DNA of 39,378 nt from Nostoc sp. JL34 (GTDB taxonomy: Bacteria; Cyanobacteriota; Cyanobacteriia; Cyanobacteriales; Nostocaceae). Position numbers and translations under genes: made by a program. Below, one piece after another: positions 26,505 to 35,322 of this stretch. The notes under the pieces are model-generated. The model made no database searches. It was not told the DNA's origin and saw only the letters and a program-made list of their open reading frames with translations. Where the stretch lies: NCBI RefSeq assembly GCF_017114945.1, contig NZ_JABXKQ010000112.1:1-39378 (forward strand), given 5' to 3'. Position 1 is the first letter of the stretch. Each line of letters opens with the position of its first letter.

Positions 26505-27398
26505 TTACTTGGAAGTACTTTCCGGTAAAGGCGCGGGAGATGGAGCAGATTTAGGAATGGGAGAAACCGTTCCTGCCTTCTTAATTTCGTCTCTGTACCG
26601 AGCAGGTGCTAAAGCTGCGGCACTATCAAACAAAGGTTTTGCATCTGCATCTTTGCCTTGTTGTTTCAGGAGCATCGCTTTTGCCACGACGGGGCGAAAA
26701 TCCTTGGGATCTTTCTTAATTGCCTGATCGTAAACAGAGCTAGCTTGAGCGTAGCGTTTCTGGGAAGCATGAACAGAACCTAACAGCACCTGCACGGCTA
26801 CTGTATCTACACTTCCAGGCTGAATTGTATTTGCTTGGGCTGCATTAGAGAGGGTTTCTTGCAACAAACCAATGGCTGCTTCGGGGCGTTGCTGACTGAT
26901 CAAGAGAGCCACCATTCCTTGCAAAGCCTTCAAATCGCCTGGTTTCGTGGACAAAATCGAGCGATAAGCTTGAGCGGCTCCTTCGCGATCGCCAATTTGC
27001 TGTTTGGCTTGAGCTAGTAACACTGAATATTCTGACTGTTCGGGATTCAGCTTGGCTAGCTTTTCTAAGGGTTCAATGACAACTTGGATATCAGCTGGTT
27101 TAACCTCACTTTTTTCTTTTTGACTCAGTAATTGCAGCCGCGCCTGTAATAAGCCCTTTAGCGCAGTCTGATTTTCTGGTTCCCTTTGCAAAACCTGTTC
27201 ATAACCCCGTACTTCGTCTTCCAGTTTTGATTTTTGGTCAGCGGAGGACAAAGTGCCTCTGGTGCTAGCAGTATTCTGGTTTGAGGGTGGCGTATTATTA
27301 AATGCTCCAATAATGGGAATCACCGAAACACCCACAAAAGCAAGAATTGCCAGTGCTAAGACGACTTGAACTATCCAACGATTGCGCGGTTTAGACAC
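26505..27398 (-). CDS. Membrane-anchored tetratricopeptide repeat protein
   Basis: About 297 aa from the GTG at 27398 (VSKPRNRWIVQVV), preceded by AGGAG at 12 bases. An in-frame TTG at 27488 would add 30 residues with poor character (AVFRKVLEIFNF) and is less likely. One N-terminal membrane helix (about residues 8-30, VVLALAILAFVGVSVIPIIG) is followed by a polar linker and several TPR-like helix pairs, such as YEQVLQREPENQTALKGLLQ, AAQAYRSILSTKPGDLKALQ and ASSVYDQAIKKDPKDFRPVV. The end is Pro/Ser-rich. TPR domains bind other proteins; the target is unknown. In cyanobacteria, anchored TPR proteins often assist photosystem or envelope assembly. It is divergent from the gene at 27777. Confidence 0.78.
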   Translation of the reverse strand: MSKPRNRWIVQVVLALAILAFVGVSVIPIIGAFNNTPPSNQNTASTRGTLSSADQKSKLEDEVRGYEQVLQREPENQTALKGLLQARLQLLSQKEKSEVKPADIQVVIEPLEKLAKLNPEQSEYSVLLAQAKQQIGDREGAAQAYRSILSTKPGDLKALQGMVALLISQQRPEAAIGLLQETLSNAAQANTIQPGSVDTVAVQVLLGSVHASQKRYAQASSVYDQAIKKDPKDFRPVVAKAMLLKQQGKDADAKPLFDSAAALAPARYRDEIKKAGTVSPIPKSAPSPAPLPESTSK

Positions 27399-27613
27399 AG
27401 TTTTGTCTTTCTCCTGAACTTTAATGACATTATCATTTACACAAATCGTAAAGTTAAAAATTTCCAAAACTTTGCGGAATACCGCCAATTGCCTGTGAAT
27501 TTTATAACAATTAACTATCTACACTGCTAAAGTAAGTGATGACTTTAGGAGGAGCCGTCAGAATTGTAGCTATGATATGCTTCCGAAACTAGTGTAAAGG
27601 CCTTAAATTACAC

Positions 27614-27635
27614 ATTTAGTGTTTATACACTAAAT
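27614..27635. promoter_or_regulatory. Palindrome in a divergent promoter region, possible operator
   Basis: ATTTAGTGT-TTAT-ACACTAAAT is a perfect 9-base inverted repeat in the 378-base gap between the divergent TPR and 27777 genes. It could be a repressor site or a dispersed palindrome; nothing else stands out in this gap. Confidence 0.35.
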
Positions 27636-27776
27636 TTAGCGCCTTTAGGATTGTATAGAGTACCCTAGTGTGATTTTGTGAAAAGCCAATATACTTTCAT
27701 CAGTCGCACAAATGCTCTTTCCAGCTGCCTTTGTAAAATCCCACAATGGGATGTGTCTCCGCCGCAAGGAGTTTTT

Positions 27777-28802
27777 ATGAATTCCGACCTGATGCCGTTG
27801 CCTGAATCCTCCAATTCTTCTGCCTCTAACCAGGGCCCAACTAACGTAGAGGCATCCGCTAATGTTCATATAGCAGCCCAGTCCTCTAAAGTAGTTGAAA
27901 ATTTGCCTGTCAACCCCAGCGAGACTGACTCAAATGGGAACTTGATTAATCGACAGCAACCGATTCCGCCTCCCAGTGAACCGATGCAGTATCGAGCGAT
28001 CGGGTTAGTCCGGGGTCGCTATCATGCTAGCAGCGAACAATTTACTCAAGGTACGCTACTAACCGCAGATGGTGTAGAACTCAATGCCGTCCTCCTAGGC
28101 CGGATTATGAGCTTGGTCAAGAATCATCTAGACTTAGAAAAAGAACACTTGTGGGTAGTATATCCACGTACTAGACAAGAAAATGATACCTTGCATATCC
28201 AAATCGTCGGAGTTTGGGAGCCAGAAAATCTGGCTAAAAACTCAACAGATGAGGACGAATCAGATTTGGAGTTGCAATTACAGACACTCGATGATGGCTT
28301 ATCCGAGAACTCTGAACTAAATACAACTGCCCCCAAACCCTCGTCAGAAGTTGCAGATGGTGGTTTTTCTGTTCGTGGTGAAGTAGTATACCAGTCTTTT
28401 GATGCTAAAAGCTTGGTAGTCAAAATTAGGCAGGCTCCACGCAAATCAACTGACAAACCCAAATATTTTAAGTTGAAATTGAGGGGTGTGCTGACCACCA
28501 AAGCAGTGGGGAAATTCTGGGACTTCCAAGCCAAGCGGGAAGCAGACGTTTTGGTAGTAGAAAAAGCTCAGGCGATCGCTGATTTGCCCAAAAAACGCAG
28601 ACCACCATTCAAAGGTGGGCCTCGTGCTGGCGGTGGTGCTGGTGCTGGTGGTAGAAAACCATTCCCACCCAGACGCAGTGGCGAAACTCCTCGTCCCATC
28701 AAGAAAACAGGCGTAAGCAGCGACCCCTCTGTAGTATCAAAGCCTATACCAAAAACACCCGCTCCTAAACCCATCAAGCGACCAAAACCGACTCAAGAGT
28801 AG
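27777..28802 (+). CDS. Conserved cyanobacterial protein with basic Pro/Gly-rich tail
   Basis: 341 aa from the ATG at 27777 (MNSDLMPLPE), which follows AAGGAG at good spacing; an upstream in-frame GTG at 27678 is unlikely. The N-terminal 55 residues are Ser/Asn-rich and disordered. Two beta-rich conserved segments follow: RAIGLVRGRYHASSEQFTQG with GRIMSLVKNHL and WVVYPRTRQ, and FSVRGEVVYQSFDAKSLVVK with KYFKLKLRGVL, suggestive of OB-like folds. The last 70 residues are Arg/Lys/Pro/Gly-rich (KKRRPPFKGGPRAGGGAGAG), a likely nucleic-acid-binding tail. I do not recognise a named family; RNA binding or a ribosome-associated role is an inference only. Confidence 0.65.
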   Translation: MNSDLMPLPESSNSSASNQGPTNVEASANVHIAAQSSKVVENLPVNPSETDSNGNLINRQQPIPPPSEPMQYRAIGLVRGRYHASSEQFTQGTLLTADGVELNAVLLGRIMSLVKNHLDLEKEHLWVVYPRTRQENDTLHIQIVGVWEPENLAKNSTDEDESDLELQLQTLDDGLSENSELNTTAPKPSSEVADGGFSVRGEVVYQSFDAKSLVVKIRQAPRKSTDKPKYFKLKLRGVLTTKAVGKFWDFQAKREADVLVVEKAQAIADLPKKRRPPFKGGPRAGGGAGAGGRKPFPPRRSGETPRPIKKTGVSSDPSVVSKPIPKTPAPKPIKRPKPTQE

Positions 28803-28945
28803 GGCATGGGGCATGGGGCATGGGGCGTGGGGCAAAAAAAGCAGAGGGGCAGAGGGGCAGAGGGGAAAAACTTACTCCTACTTCTCCCCTGCTCCCCTGC
28901 TCCCCTTCTCCCCTGCTCCCCTTCTCCCCTGCTCCCCTGCTCCAA
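28802..28945. repeat. Short tandem repeats between convergent genes: G4 tract plus AGGGGC / CTCCCCTG runs
   Basis: 28802-28832 contains five G runs with 3-base spacers (GGGCATGGGGCATGGGG...), a strong G-quadruplex candidate whose first run begins with the G of the TAG stop codon. It is followed by GCAGAGGGGCAGAGGGGC-type purine repeats (28840-28865) and CTCCCCTGCTCCCCTG-type pyrimidine repeats (28884-28942), which can pair imperfectly with each other. The array fills the 143 bases between the 27777 gene and the convergent DUF39 gene. It probably acts as a transcription block by default. Confidence 0.8.
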
Positions 28946-30115
28946 TCAAAAATCCGTCCGCCGGTCTTGGGGTAGAAAAGATCGCTCCATCGGAATTGGA
29001 GAAACTGGTTCTGTTAGGGTAAACATACCTGCTTCGATCCACTTTTTCAACTCTAGGGCGACTTGCCTAGAAAAAAACAAACTCGCTAAGGGGGCAACGC
29101 GCACTGCTTTGCCCTCGATGGTGATCCGCCCAGATTTGAGTTGGGCGTAACTCACCAAACCAAAGGTGGGGCGGACGCGCCGAGGAATGGAAAAATCCAC
29201 TATTGGGGCTACTAAGTCTTGATCTTGCACGGCACAGTGTTCAACTACTTGTTCATTTAATACAGGCAGTGGTACACCAACACCCAACATTAATGAGGGG
29301 CCATAACTTTTGAAGTAACACCCCCGCACCCAATGAGCATCCATTTGCTTGGCATCACCAATTAAAGCTAAAGTGGCAGAAGGCCCAATCGGTGTACGAT
29401 TAGCTAAACGCTTTTGTAAAGGGAAGTGCTGAGTACCTTCCCAAGCGACATATCCAATACCACCGCCTAAAAAAATTCGAGTCCCTATACCAACGAGTTG
29501 CAAATCGGGGTCGTTGAGTAAGGGAGAAATAGCACCGGGATTAGAATAAACGGCATTCCCCAGACGCGGTTGTAAAGGGCCGAGATAGGTGAAGAGGGGG
29601 CGATCGCCACCATTGACACCAACAATAAAATTTTGATAAAGATTGCGCGGATTGAATAAATAAAACTGATTAATTGTGTCACTGGTAATTGTAGTTTCAA
29701 AAGTTGCTCTGGGGTAGCAATCTGTTACTTGTCCTTGCGCTTTTACGTGTATGGGTTTACCAGCAATCAAATCTTCGATTACATGACCGCCGCCACGTTC
29801 TCGGACTTCTTCGCCGTCTGTAGTCTCCACAGCAGAACTCACACCCAAATATAAATCTACTGCCCCAAAACCAGAGTATGCTGGTACGCCATCTAACCAG
29901 CAACGGCGAATTTTTATCGGGGGGTCAGTGTGTCCCAGATTGATAATTGCACCACTTGATTCCATCGGTTCAAAAGTGCCAGTGGTAATTACATCAACTT
30001 CTTTAGCAGCTTTAGCAACACCAATTTCTACAACTCGTGCTTTTAATTCTTCAGTTGTCAACACTACCGCACGTTGGCGGCTAATTTTCTCGTTAATTTC
30101 TGCAATTGTTCGCAT
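28946..30115 (-). CDS. Homocysteine biosynthesis protein (DUF39/COG1900 family)
   Basis: A 389-aa DUF39 protein. The family (MA1821 and relatives in methanogens and many bacteria) forms homocysteine from aspartate semialdehyde with inorganic sulfur. The N-terminal IAEINEKISRQRAVVLTTEE is the family opening. Conserved Cys72 in IRRCWLDGVPAYSG and another Cys in VTDCYPRATFETT are candidate sulfur carriers. The Gly-rich IFLGGGIGYVAWEGTQHFP is also characteristic. The two-ferredoxin domain attached in archaea is missing, as in other cyanobacteria. It reads from 30115 (ATG, MRTIAEINEK) toward the tandem repeats and is monocistronic. Whether it serves methionine synthesis or sulfide assimilation here is not visible. 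Confidence 0.85.
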   Translation of the reverse strand: MRTIAEINEKISRQRAVVLTTEELKARVVEIGVAKAAKEVDVITTGTFEPMESSGAIINLGHTDPPIKIRRCWLDGVPAYSGFGAVDLYLGVSSAVETTDGEEVRERGGGHVIEDLIAGKPIHVKAQGQVTDCYPRATFETTITSDTINQFYLFNPRNLYQNFIVGVNGGDRPLFTYLGPLQPRLGNAVYSNPGAISPLLNDPDLQLVGIGTRIFLGGGIGYVAWEGTQHFPLQKRLANRTPIGPSATLALIGDAKQMDAHWVRGCYFKSYGPSLMLGVGVPLPVLNEQVVEHCAVQDQDLVAPIVDFSIPRRVRPTFGLVSYAQLKSGRITIEGKAVRVAPLASLFFSRQVALELKKWIEAGMFTLTEPVSPIPMERSFLPQDRRTDF

Positions 30116-30249
30116 CTTATCAGTGCTAGCGCTTCCTGGTGAATGGTGAATGGGGAGTAAAGAAAAGAAATTTTCATTGCTTCTTGTGAGCGCAGATTAT
30201 GGATACTCTTGCATAATTTCATCTCGAAATATAGCGCTTCTGGGTTGAG

Positions 30250-30360
30250 TGCAATACAGACCTAACCCCCAACCCCTTCCCTACTAGCGTTGGGGAGTAA
30301 GATTCAAAGCCTCTCTCCTTTTAGGAGAGAGGAATGGAAGTGAGGTCAAAGTGTATTGCA
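30250..30360. mobile_element. MITE-like element with 9-bp terminal inverted repeats
   Basis: A 111-base segment is bounded by TGCAATACA and TGTATTGCA, exact inverted repeats. It holds an internal perfect hairpin (CCTCTCTCCT-TTT-AGGAGAGAGG, 30310-30332) and C-rich ACCTAACCCCCAACCCCTTC sequence, typical of a widespread cyanobacterial intergenic repeat. It encodes nothing. The rest of the 750-base gap (30116-30869) holds AT-rich sequence without a gene I can support. Confidence 0.55.
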
Positions 30361-30869
30361 TCCAAGCGATAACCGCTATAGTTGTCGCTAATCTCTGCGC
30401 GACAGCTTAACACCCCGGATAGGGTAAAAATTCTCAAAAAAAACAATCCAAGTATTGCAAAGTCCAAATCATATATTTTTTAGGGCAAGCTCTAGCTATG
30501 TCTGAAATATTTTTTCTGCCTACGTAAAATTACCATAAAGCCTTGCATTATCAATCAAATGTATGTATGGTTAGTGTTAAGTAGACTTACTGGACTTAAA
30601 TGATTTTACGTCAACCGAAAGAAACATTTCTGGCATTGGTAAAGCATTCTAAACCAACAAGTCAATCGCCAAGTGGGAGCCAATAGCAGATGCTAGAAGG
30701 TTTTGGGAAGGGAAAAATTACTTAAGAGTGTTAATAGAAGGGATATCTAAGCAAAAGAAAGCTGCTCTCTGGCGAACTTCTCCTGACTTCTACCCCCTCA
30801 AAGTAATTCTACTTGTTGTTGTTTATTTTATTGCTACATTTCACCTAATAACTAATTGAGTAAGAGGCA

Positions 30870-31760
30870 ATGACTACTTCTGAATTAACTAATCTTGAGC
30901 AAAAAAACCAAAGTAAAATTTCCGAGAAGATTGAAAATTTATCCTCACCATTAGATGAAAAAAAGTTGTTTAACTTGAAGGTTATCGAGTATTTATTACT
31001 TGCAGCTTTTGTATCTGCTGGTCTTTGTGTTCTTTTTCTTTCAGATGATAAAACAGTTGTAATTTCTGGAGCGGTATCTCTAACTTTTTTGTTTTTTTTG
31101 TTGCTCATCAATAGACAAGTATTTCAGAACTATAAGCAGGCTGCTTATCAGTCTGAACTGACCAAAAAAGCTGAACTCTATAGTTATCTATTAACCAATC
31201 CTAATTCCTGGGATAAAGATACGCTGACTCTGACAAGAGGGAAGGCTTTACAATACAGCCAAGACTTGATTGACGATTATAAAAAAATTAGAAGTTTATC
31301 AAGGAACCTTTACTATAGTTTGCAAATTGCGACAGTGATTTTATCAGGAGTCACACCGATTTTAGTCTTGGTAGACAAATTAGAAGCAGGACAAGCTTGG
31401 CTCAAGTGGCTCCCTGTTCTTTGCCCAGCTATTGCTTCTATAGTCGCTAGTATAGTTACCTCTTTTCCTTTTCAGAAAAATTCGCTTGCTGCTAATACAG
31501 CCGTTGAATTGCTAGAAGCTGAACAAGAGAAATTTATACTGGGAGTGACTCCGCCTTATCGTTGCTATGATGTGTCTGATCAAACCCAACAGCAACAAAA
31601 GGCAAGTCAGGCATTAGAATATTTTATCGTTCAAGTGAACAATATTCACCTCAACCAATTGCAACAAACGAGTGAGACGCAATCAGAGAAGACAGAATTA
31701 GCTTCATCTAATGAGTCAAACAAAGCAGCCGCAGAGGGAACGAACCAGAAGAATAGCTGA
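30870..31760 (+). CDS. SLATT/DUF4231-like four-TM membrane protein
   Basis: A 296-aa protein with a charged N terminus, two membrane helices at about 40-58 and 64-82, a helical cytoplasmic segment (ELTKKAELYSYLLTNPNSWD) and a second pair at about 147-168 (YYSLQIATVILSGVTPILVL) and 178-199 (WLKWLPVLCPAIASIVASIV). A C-terminal region (AVELLEAEQEKFILGVTPPY, FIVQVNNIH) and a polar Gln/Ser-rich tail follow. The second pair with RSLSRNLYYSLQ matches the DUF4231/SLATT type, 2-TM effectors proposed to form pores in nucleotide-signalling conflict systems. No SMODS, SLOG or TIR partner is adjacent, so an immune role is only a possibility. The ATG follows a weak AAGAGG. Confidence 0.62.
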   Translation: MTTSELTNLEQKNQSKISEKIENLSSPLDEKKLFNLKVIEYLLLAAFVSAGLCVLFLSDDKTVVISGAVSLTFLFFLLLINRQVFQNYKQAAYQSELTKKAELYSYLLTNPNSWDKDTLTLTRGKALQYSQDLIDDYKKIRSLSRNLYYSLQIATVILSGVTPILVLVDKLEAGQAWLKWLPVLCPAIASIVASIVTSFPFQKNSLAANTAVELLEAEQEKFILGVTPPYRCYDVSDQTQQQQKASQALEYFIVQVNNIHLNQLQQTSETQSEKTELASSNESNKAAAEGTNQKNS

Positions 31761-31955
31761 TAAACTGCTTGTGGTCATGAATCAGTCGGATTTTGTTTGT
31801 GGTTATTCTTTCAAATAGAATTTCTTCTGATTGACTGGAAATTATGAGATTCCCGACTTTTGCCCGGATTGTGATTTACTAGTTCTGTAAAAGTGCGATC
31901 GCCTATTCTCAAACCCAAAAGCGATCGCCTTGTTCTTTAATCTAAAATCGAGTGA

Positions 31956-33107
31956 CTAATCTTCTGATTTCAAGAGATCATCATCAATCGATGGCTTCTT
32001 ATTAATGTCTGAATTTTCTGCCTTCCACTTATCATCTGCTCTGGGAGATTCAGAAACTATCACAAACTCAGTCTCTTGTGTATGATTGTTTCCCCATTCA
32101 TCCAAAACATCTTTAATTAACACTTCTTGCAACCAAATCTTAGCAACAACAGTTAGGGGTAGCGCCAGAAATAATCCTAAAAAGCCAAAGAAAGTGACGA
32201 AAAATAGCTGGGCAATTAAGGTTATAGCGGGTAGCAATGAGACTTGATGCGCCATCACAACAGGGGTGATGAAATTACTCTCAACCTGTTGAATGATAAA
32301 GTAGAGAATCAAGACAGCGATCGCTTTCCAAGGTTCATCTAAAAAGGCGATCGCCATTGCTGGGATTACACTCATCGTTGGCCCCAGATTGGGAATCAAG
32401 TTAAAAAATCCCGCTAAAACCGCTAAAGCTAGTGCTGCCTTGACATGCAAAATTGATAAGCCAATCAGACTCATCACCCCCACTACACAGATGGCAATGA
32501 AAGCGCCTGTAATCCATCCCTCCAAAGAAACTTCACATTTATCTAAAATCCCATCTACCCGCCGCCGATAAAATGAGGGGAAAAGCCGCACAAAGACTTT
32601 GCGGTAAGCCACAGGGTCGGCTAACATCATTCCTGTTAAAACCAACACTAGCAAAATCTTGAGGACAACTTCCAAAGAGCCAGATACAAAGGCAAAGGAG
32701 TTTCCGAGTAGCCGATTGACGAAGGGCTGTACTTGTTGGATGAGGCTATTGATATCAGGGATGTAGGGAACTAACTGGTTAGGAATACGAGTTCTCAGGG
32801 CATCAAGCCAACCATTAAAGCGCTCAAACCCTTTAGGAACCTGATTAGTTAGTTCTTGAAACTGCTGTGCAAATGGGGGCACAATTAGCCAGAAAAAACC
32901 CACGACACCTGCAAAAAAGATAGCTACTGCTAGGAGAACGGCAAATCCACGCTTCATCCCAAAGCGTTGGAAGCGTTTTGCTAGCCGATTTAAGGTGGTG
33001 GCTAACACAACTGCGGCAAACATTAGTAAAAGCACTTCCCGAATTTGCCACAGGATGTATAAAGAAAGAACTATGGCGATTAAGCCGATCCATTGACCGA
33101 GGTTCAC
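31956..33107 (-). CDS. AI-2E family transporter (PerM/TqsA-like permease)
   Basis: A 383-aa membrane protein of the AI-2E/UPF0118 family with about eight helices. Helices 1-2 are WIGLIAIVLSLYILWQI and VLLLMFAAVVLATTL, followed by the FAVLLAVAIFFAGVVGFFWL helix. The long extramembrane loop (PPFAQQFQELTNQVPKGFER onward) is characteristic. The C-terminal half has GFFNLIPNLGPTMSVIPA, the family hallmark, and ILYFIIQQVESNFITPVVMA. The last 50 residues are polar and acidic. Substrates in the family vary (autoinducer-2, ions, secreted products); cyanobacterial members are uncharacterised. It starts with GTG at 33107 after GGGAG. Confidence 0.88.
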   Translation of the reverse strand: MNLGQWIGLIAIVLSLYILWQIREVLLLMFAAVVLATTLNRLAKRFQRFGMKRGFAVLLAVAIFFAGVVGFFWLIVPPFAQQFQELTNQVPKGFERFNGWLDALRTRIPNQLVPYIPDINSLIQQVQPFVNRLLGNSFAFVSGSLEVVLKILLVLVLTGMMLADPVAYRKVFVRLFPSFYRRRVDGILDKCEVSLEGWITGAFIAICVVGVMSLIGLSILHVKAALALAVLAGFFNLIPNLGPTMSVIPAMAIAFLDEPWKAIAVLILYFIIQQVESNFITPVVMAHQVSLLPAITLIAQLFFVTFFGFLGLFLALPLTVVAKIWLQEVLIKDVLDEWGNNHTQETEFVIVSESPRADDKWKAENSDINKKPSIDDDLLKSED

Positions 33108-33197
33108 AGGCTAACTCCCAAGGGTTGGCGAGATGCAATTTTTTGGTAATTCAGCTAGGTTAGCCGATTTTAGGAACTTGTGCGTAAATAGTTTGAG

Positions 33198-33389
33198 TTA
33201 ATTTTGTTTCTGTGCTTGGAATCGCCACAGTAGCGCGATCGCTATAATCACAATCGGCAACAATACTATAATCAGCGCGTTGGTTGCTGTAGCCGGAATT
33301 GATAGACTTGGCCCTGCATACTTAATTAATACTGATAACAAAGCCGAGAGTAAAAGCAGTTTCAGAACAAATCCTAGTTGATTTTCCAT
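33198..33389 (-). CDS. Small two-TM conserved membrane protein
   Basis: 63 aa from the ATG at 33389 (MENQLGFVLKLLLLSAL). Two membrane helices (LGFVLKLLLLSALLSVLI; ALIIVLLPIVIIAIALLW) are separated by KYAGPSLSIPATATN. The upstream in-frame extension (VGIAQIRVYRKNLYC) reads poorly, so the shorter start is preferred. The pattern is conserved in cyanobacteria in my memory, without known function. It lies 90 bases upstream of the AI-2E permease gene on the same strand and may be co-transcribed with it. Confidence 0.62.
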   Translation of the reverse strand: MENQLGFVLKLLLLSALLSVLIKYAGPSLSIPATATNALIIVLLPIVIIAIALLWRFQAQKQN

Positions 33390-33539
33390 AAAAGTACGGC
33401 AATACAAATTTTTGCGGTACACACGAATTTGTGCTATACCGACCATTTTCTACAATAAACCTACAGATACAATCCTTTCCAACTTTCTCTAAGAAATGTG
33501 ATGCCGAATCCGGCAACCTTGCGGAATGCTTTTAAAAAA

Positions 33540-33568
33540 GCAATGCCTACGGCAGGCTGCGCCAACAC
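33540..33568. repeat. Small dispersed repeat (ATGCCTACGGCAGGCTGCGC type)
   Basis: ATGCCTACGGCAGGCTGCGC followed by CAACAC, between the small membrane protein and the CPBP gene. It is partly palindromic (GCCTACGGCAGGC) and of the type common in Nostoc intergenic DNA. Confidence 0.5.
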
Positions 33569-33591
33569 TAGGAAGCAAGGGTTTAAGACCT

Positions 33592-34188
33592 TTATTTTTT
33601 AATTGCCGACAATTGCGACATTTTCCAGAAATAGCTAGAAATCCAATTTGTAATAATATGAGCGACAATCGGCACTAACAAGTTGCCCGTGAGCAGGGCG
33701 CTATATGCCAATATCATCCCGACAATCGTTGCCCAAATTACATAAGGCCATTGTTGGGAACCGCTAAAATGCAAGATGCCAAAGCAAAGACTCGATACAA
33801 CTACAGCTGTATGATCAGCGCCTAAAGCTGGCAGCATCACACCCCTAAATAATAATTCTTCACTCAATCCTGGTAGTAACCCCAGCCAAATTAAGTCTGG
33901 TAAAGCTAAAGGTTTCAGTACCACTTCTAGGTAATAATCTGCACTTTTCCGATAGGCAGTCCAAAGGCGATAAGTTAAGCCACTTAACGCAGTGATGAGG
34001 AACCCCAACCCTACACCCAACAGTAACTCTCTTTGGTTCAAATCCCAAGAAAATATGGAAAAGTTGCCAAAGTATAACGAAAGTTTGGCGACTATCAACA
34101 AAATGATTGCAGTCGCTCCCATCGCCCCAAGTACTTGGATGCGTGTCAAGTATGGAATTTCTGGCTCTTGCTTTTGTTGTTCAATCAC
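33592..34188 (-). CDS. CPBP family intramembrane glutamic protease
   Basis: A 198-aa polytopic membrane protein of the CPBP (CAAX protease and bacteriocin-processing, Abi) family. Motif 1 is SEELLFRG with Glu110, Glu111 and Arg115; motif 2 is FGILH with His140; motif 3 is HIITN with His177 and Asn181. All catalytic positions are therefore present. The first helices are AMGATAIILLIVAKLSLYFG and LLLGVGLGFLITALSGLTY. Family members cleave membrane or prenylated substrates or act in bacteriocin immunity; the cyanobacterial substrate is unknown. The ATG at 34188 starts MIEQQKQEPEI. Confidence 0.88.
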   Translation of the reverse strand: MIEQQKQEPEIPYLTRIQVLGAMGATAIILLIVAKLSLYFGNFSIFSWDLNQRELLLGVGLGFLITALSGLTYRLWTAYRKSADYYLEVVLKPLALPDLIWLGLLPGLSEELLFRGVMLPALGADHTAVVVSSLCFGILHFSGSQQWPYVIWATIVGMILAYSALLTGNLLVPIVAHIITNWISSYFWKMSQLSAIKK

Positions 34189-34261
34189 GGGTTTTTAATT
34201 TTTAAGGGGCATTGGGCATGCGGGTTAGAGGAGCAGAGAGAGAATAACTAATGACTAATGA

Positions 34262-35317
34262 CTAATAACTAATTGACTGCAAAGGTAATAATTTGGGACG
34301 GAGAGAGGAGGGATTGATGCCTGCTTTGTGTGCTGCTAATACACCTATTGCTTCTAAATATGAGTTTACCTGTATAGCTTTGATCCCCAAGGGTTGGTGA
34401 GGAACTTTTATCAGAGTTGTATTTTCTTCAACTGTAATTATTTGGCATCGTCTTTGGCTTAAACTCAGTAAGGCACTGCTACCACAAGCAGTTGCAGGTA
34501 CGATCGCAGCATCCACTTCATCTATCCAAATATCTTCTTGCTGCGATCCTATTCCTCCTCTCTCTACTATAAATTGTGGGGCACGACTTAATCCTACAAG
34601 GACGCACGGCAAAAAGGTATAGCCTAATTCTTCGGCGGCGGAACGGGGAGATAAATCAGGTTGTGGAGGTTCGCTCAAAAGGGCGGGAGAATGGGCGCAA
34701 GGAATTTGAAAGGTTCGCACTAGCAAATGGCTAATTACGGCTTCTGCACCCGCTAAAGGATCGACACCTTCACCCTGGCGATATTTCTGTACTGCTTTCT
34801 CATCCATATCATCGGGGAAACGGGCAACAACTGCGATCGCTTCTGCCCCTGCTTTTTTAATTAATATCTCTGCTGCCCGTAACAAGCTATCTGGGTTGCC
34901 AATTGTTCCCCAACTAGCTCCCGATGCCGTAGTCCGTAATTCTACATTTAATGGTGCATCAGTAATTACATAATCTGTTAAGGTCAATCCCAAAGTTGCT
35001 CTGACTGCATCTGCTGCTTGTATATGTCGTAGTCGCAACTCTGGCTCAATAGCTTGGTCTAAAAGCAAACCTACTTTGTTGCTGCGGACTGGACGCAAAC
35101 CCCAGCATCCAGAGGCAAATTTGTCAAGCCCGTAACCTTCAACATAAGAAGCATTTGGGAGATTCCAATACAAACTTGCGCCATTTAGGACATTGGGGTG
35201 AGTAATTAGGCGATCGCAAACCTGTGCTATAACTTTGGCAACAGGCAAAGCATCTCCTGCATAACCCCCAATGGCAGCCCCAACGCCAGTTGGTACAATT
35301 AAGATAGCAGTGTACAT
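34262..35317 (-). CDS. DUF3326 domain-containing protein
   Basis: A 351-aa protein of the DUF3326 family, found mostly in cyanobacteria and some plants. It opens AILIVPTGVGAAIGGYAGDA and has LITHPNVLNGASLYWNLPNA, then LTDYVITDAPLNVELRTTAS and GAEAVISHLLVRTFQIPCAH. The overall alpha/beta pattern with Gly-rich loops suggests a cofactor- or nucleotide-binding enzyme, but no reaction is known to me. A C-terminal AAIVPATACGSSALLSLSQR segment is typical. Length matches the family. It begins at an ATG at 35317 with no close neighbour on the strand. Confidence 0.78.
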   Translation of the reverse strand: MYTAILIVPTGVGAAIGGYAGDALPVAKVIAQVCDRLITHPNVLNGASLYWNLPNASYVEGYGLDKFASGCWGLRPVRSNKVGLLLDQAIEPELRLRHIQAADAVRATLGLTLTDYVITDAPLNVELRTTASGASWGTIGNPDSLLRAAEILIKKAGAEAIAVVARFPDDMDEKAVQKYRQGEGVDPLAGAEAVISHLLVRTFQIPCAHSPALLSEPPQPDLSPRSAAEELGYTFLPCVLVGLSRAPQFIVERGGIGSQQEDIWIDEVDAAIVPATACGSSALLSLSQRRCQIITVEENTTLIKVPHQPLGIKAIQVNSYLEAIGVLAAHKAGINPSSLRPKLLPLQSISY

Positions 35318-35322
35318 ATTGA

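Noticed and set aside
28124..28534. Minus-strand 136-codon frame within the 27777 gene
   Set aside because: It is a shadow of a gene with a good ribosome-binding site and conserved segments; it has no start signal of its own.
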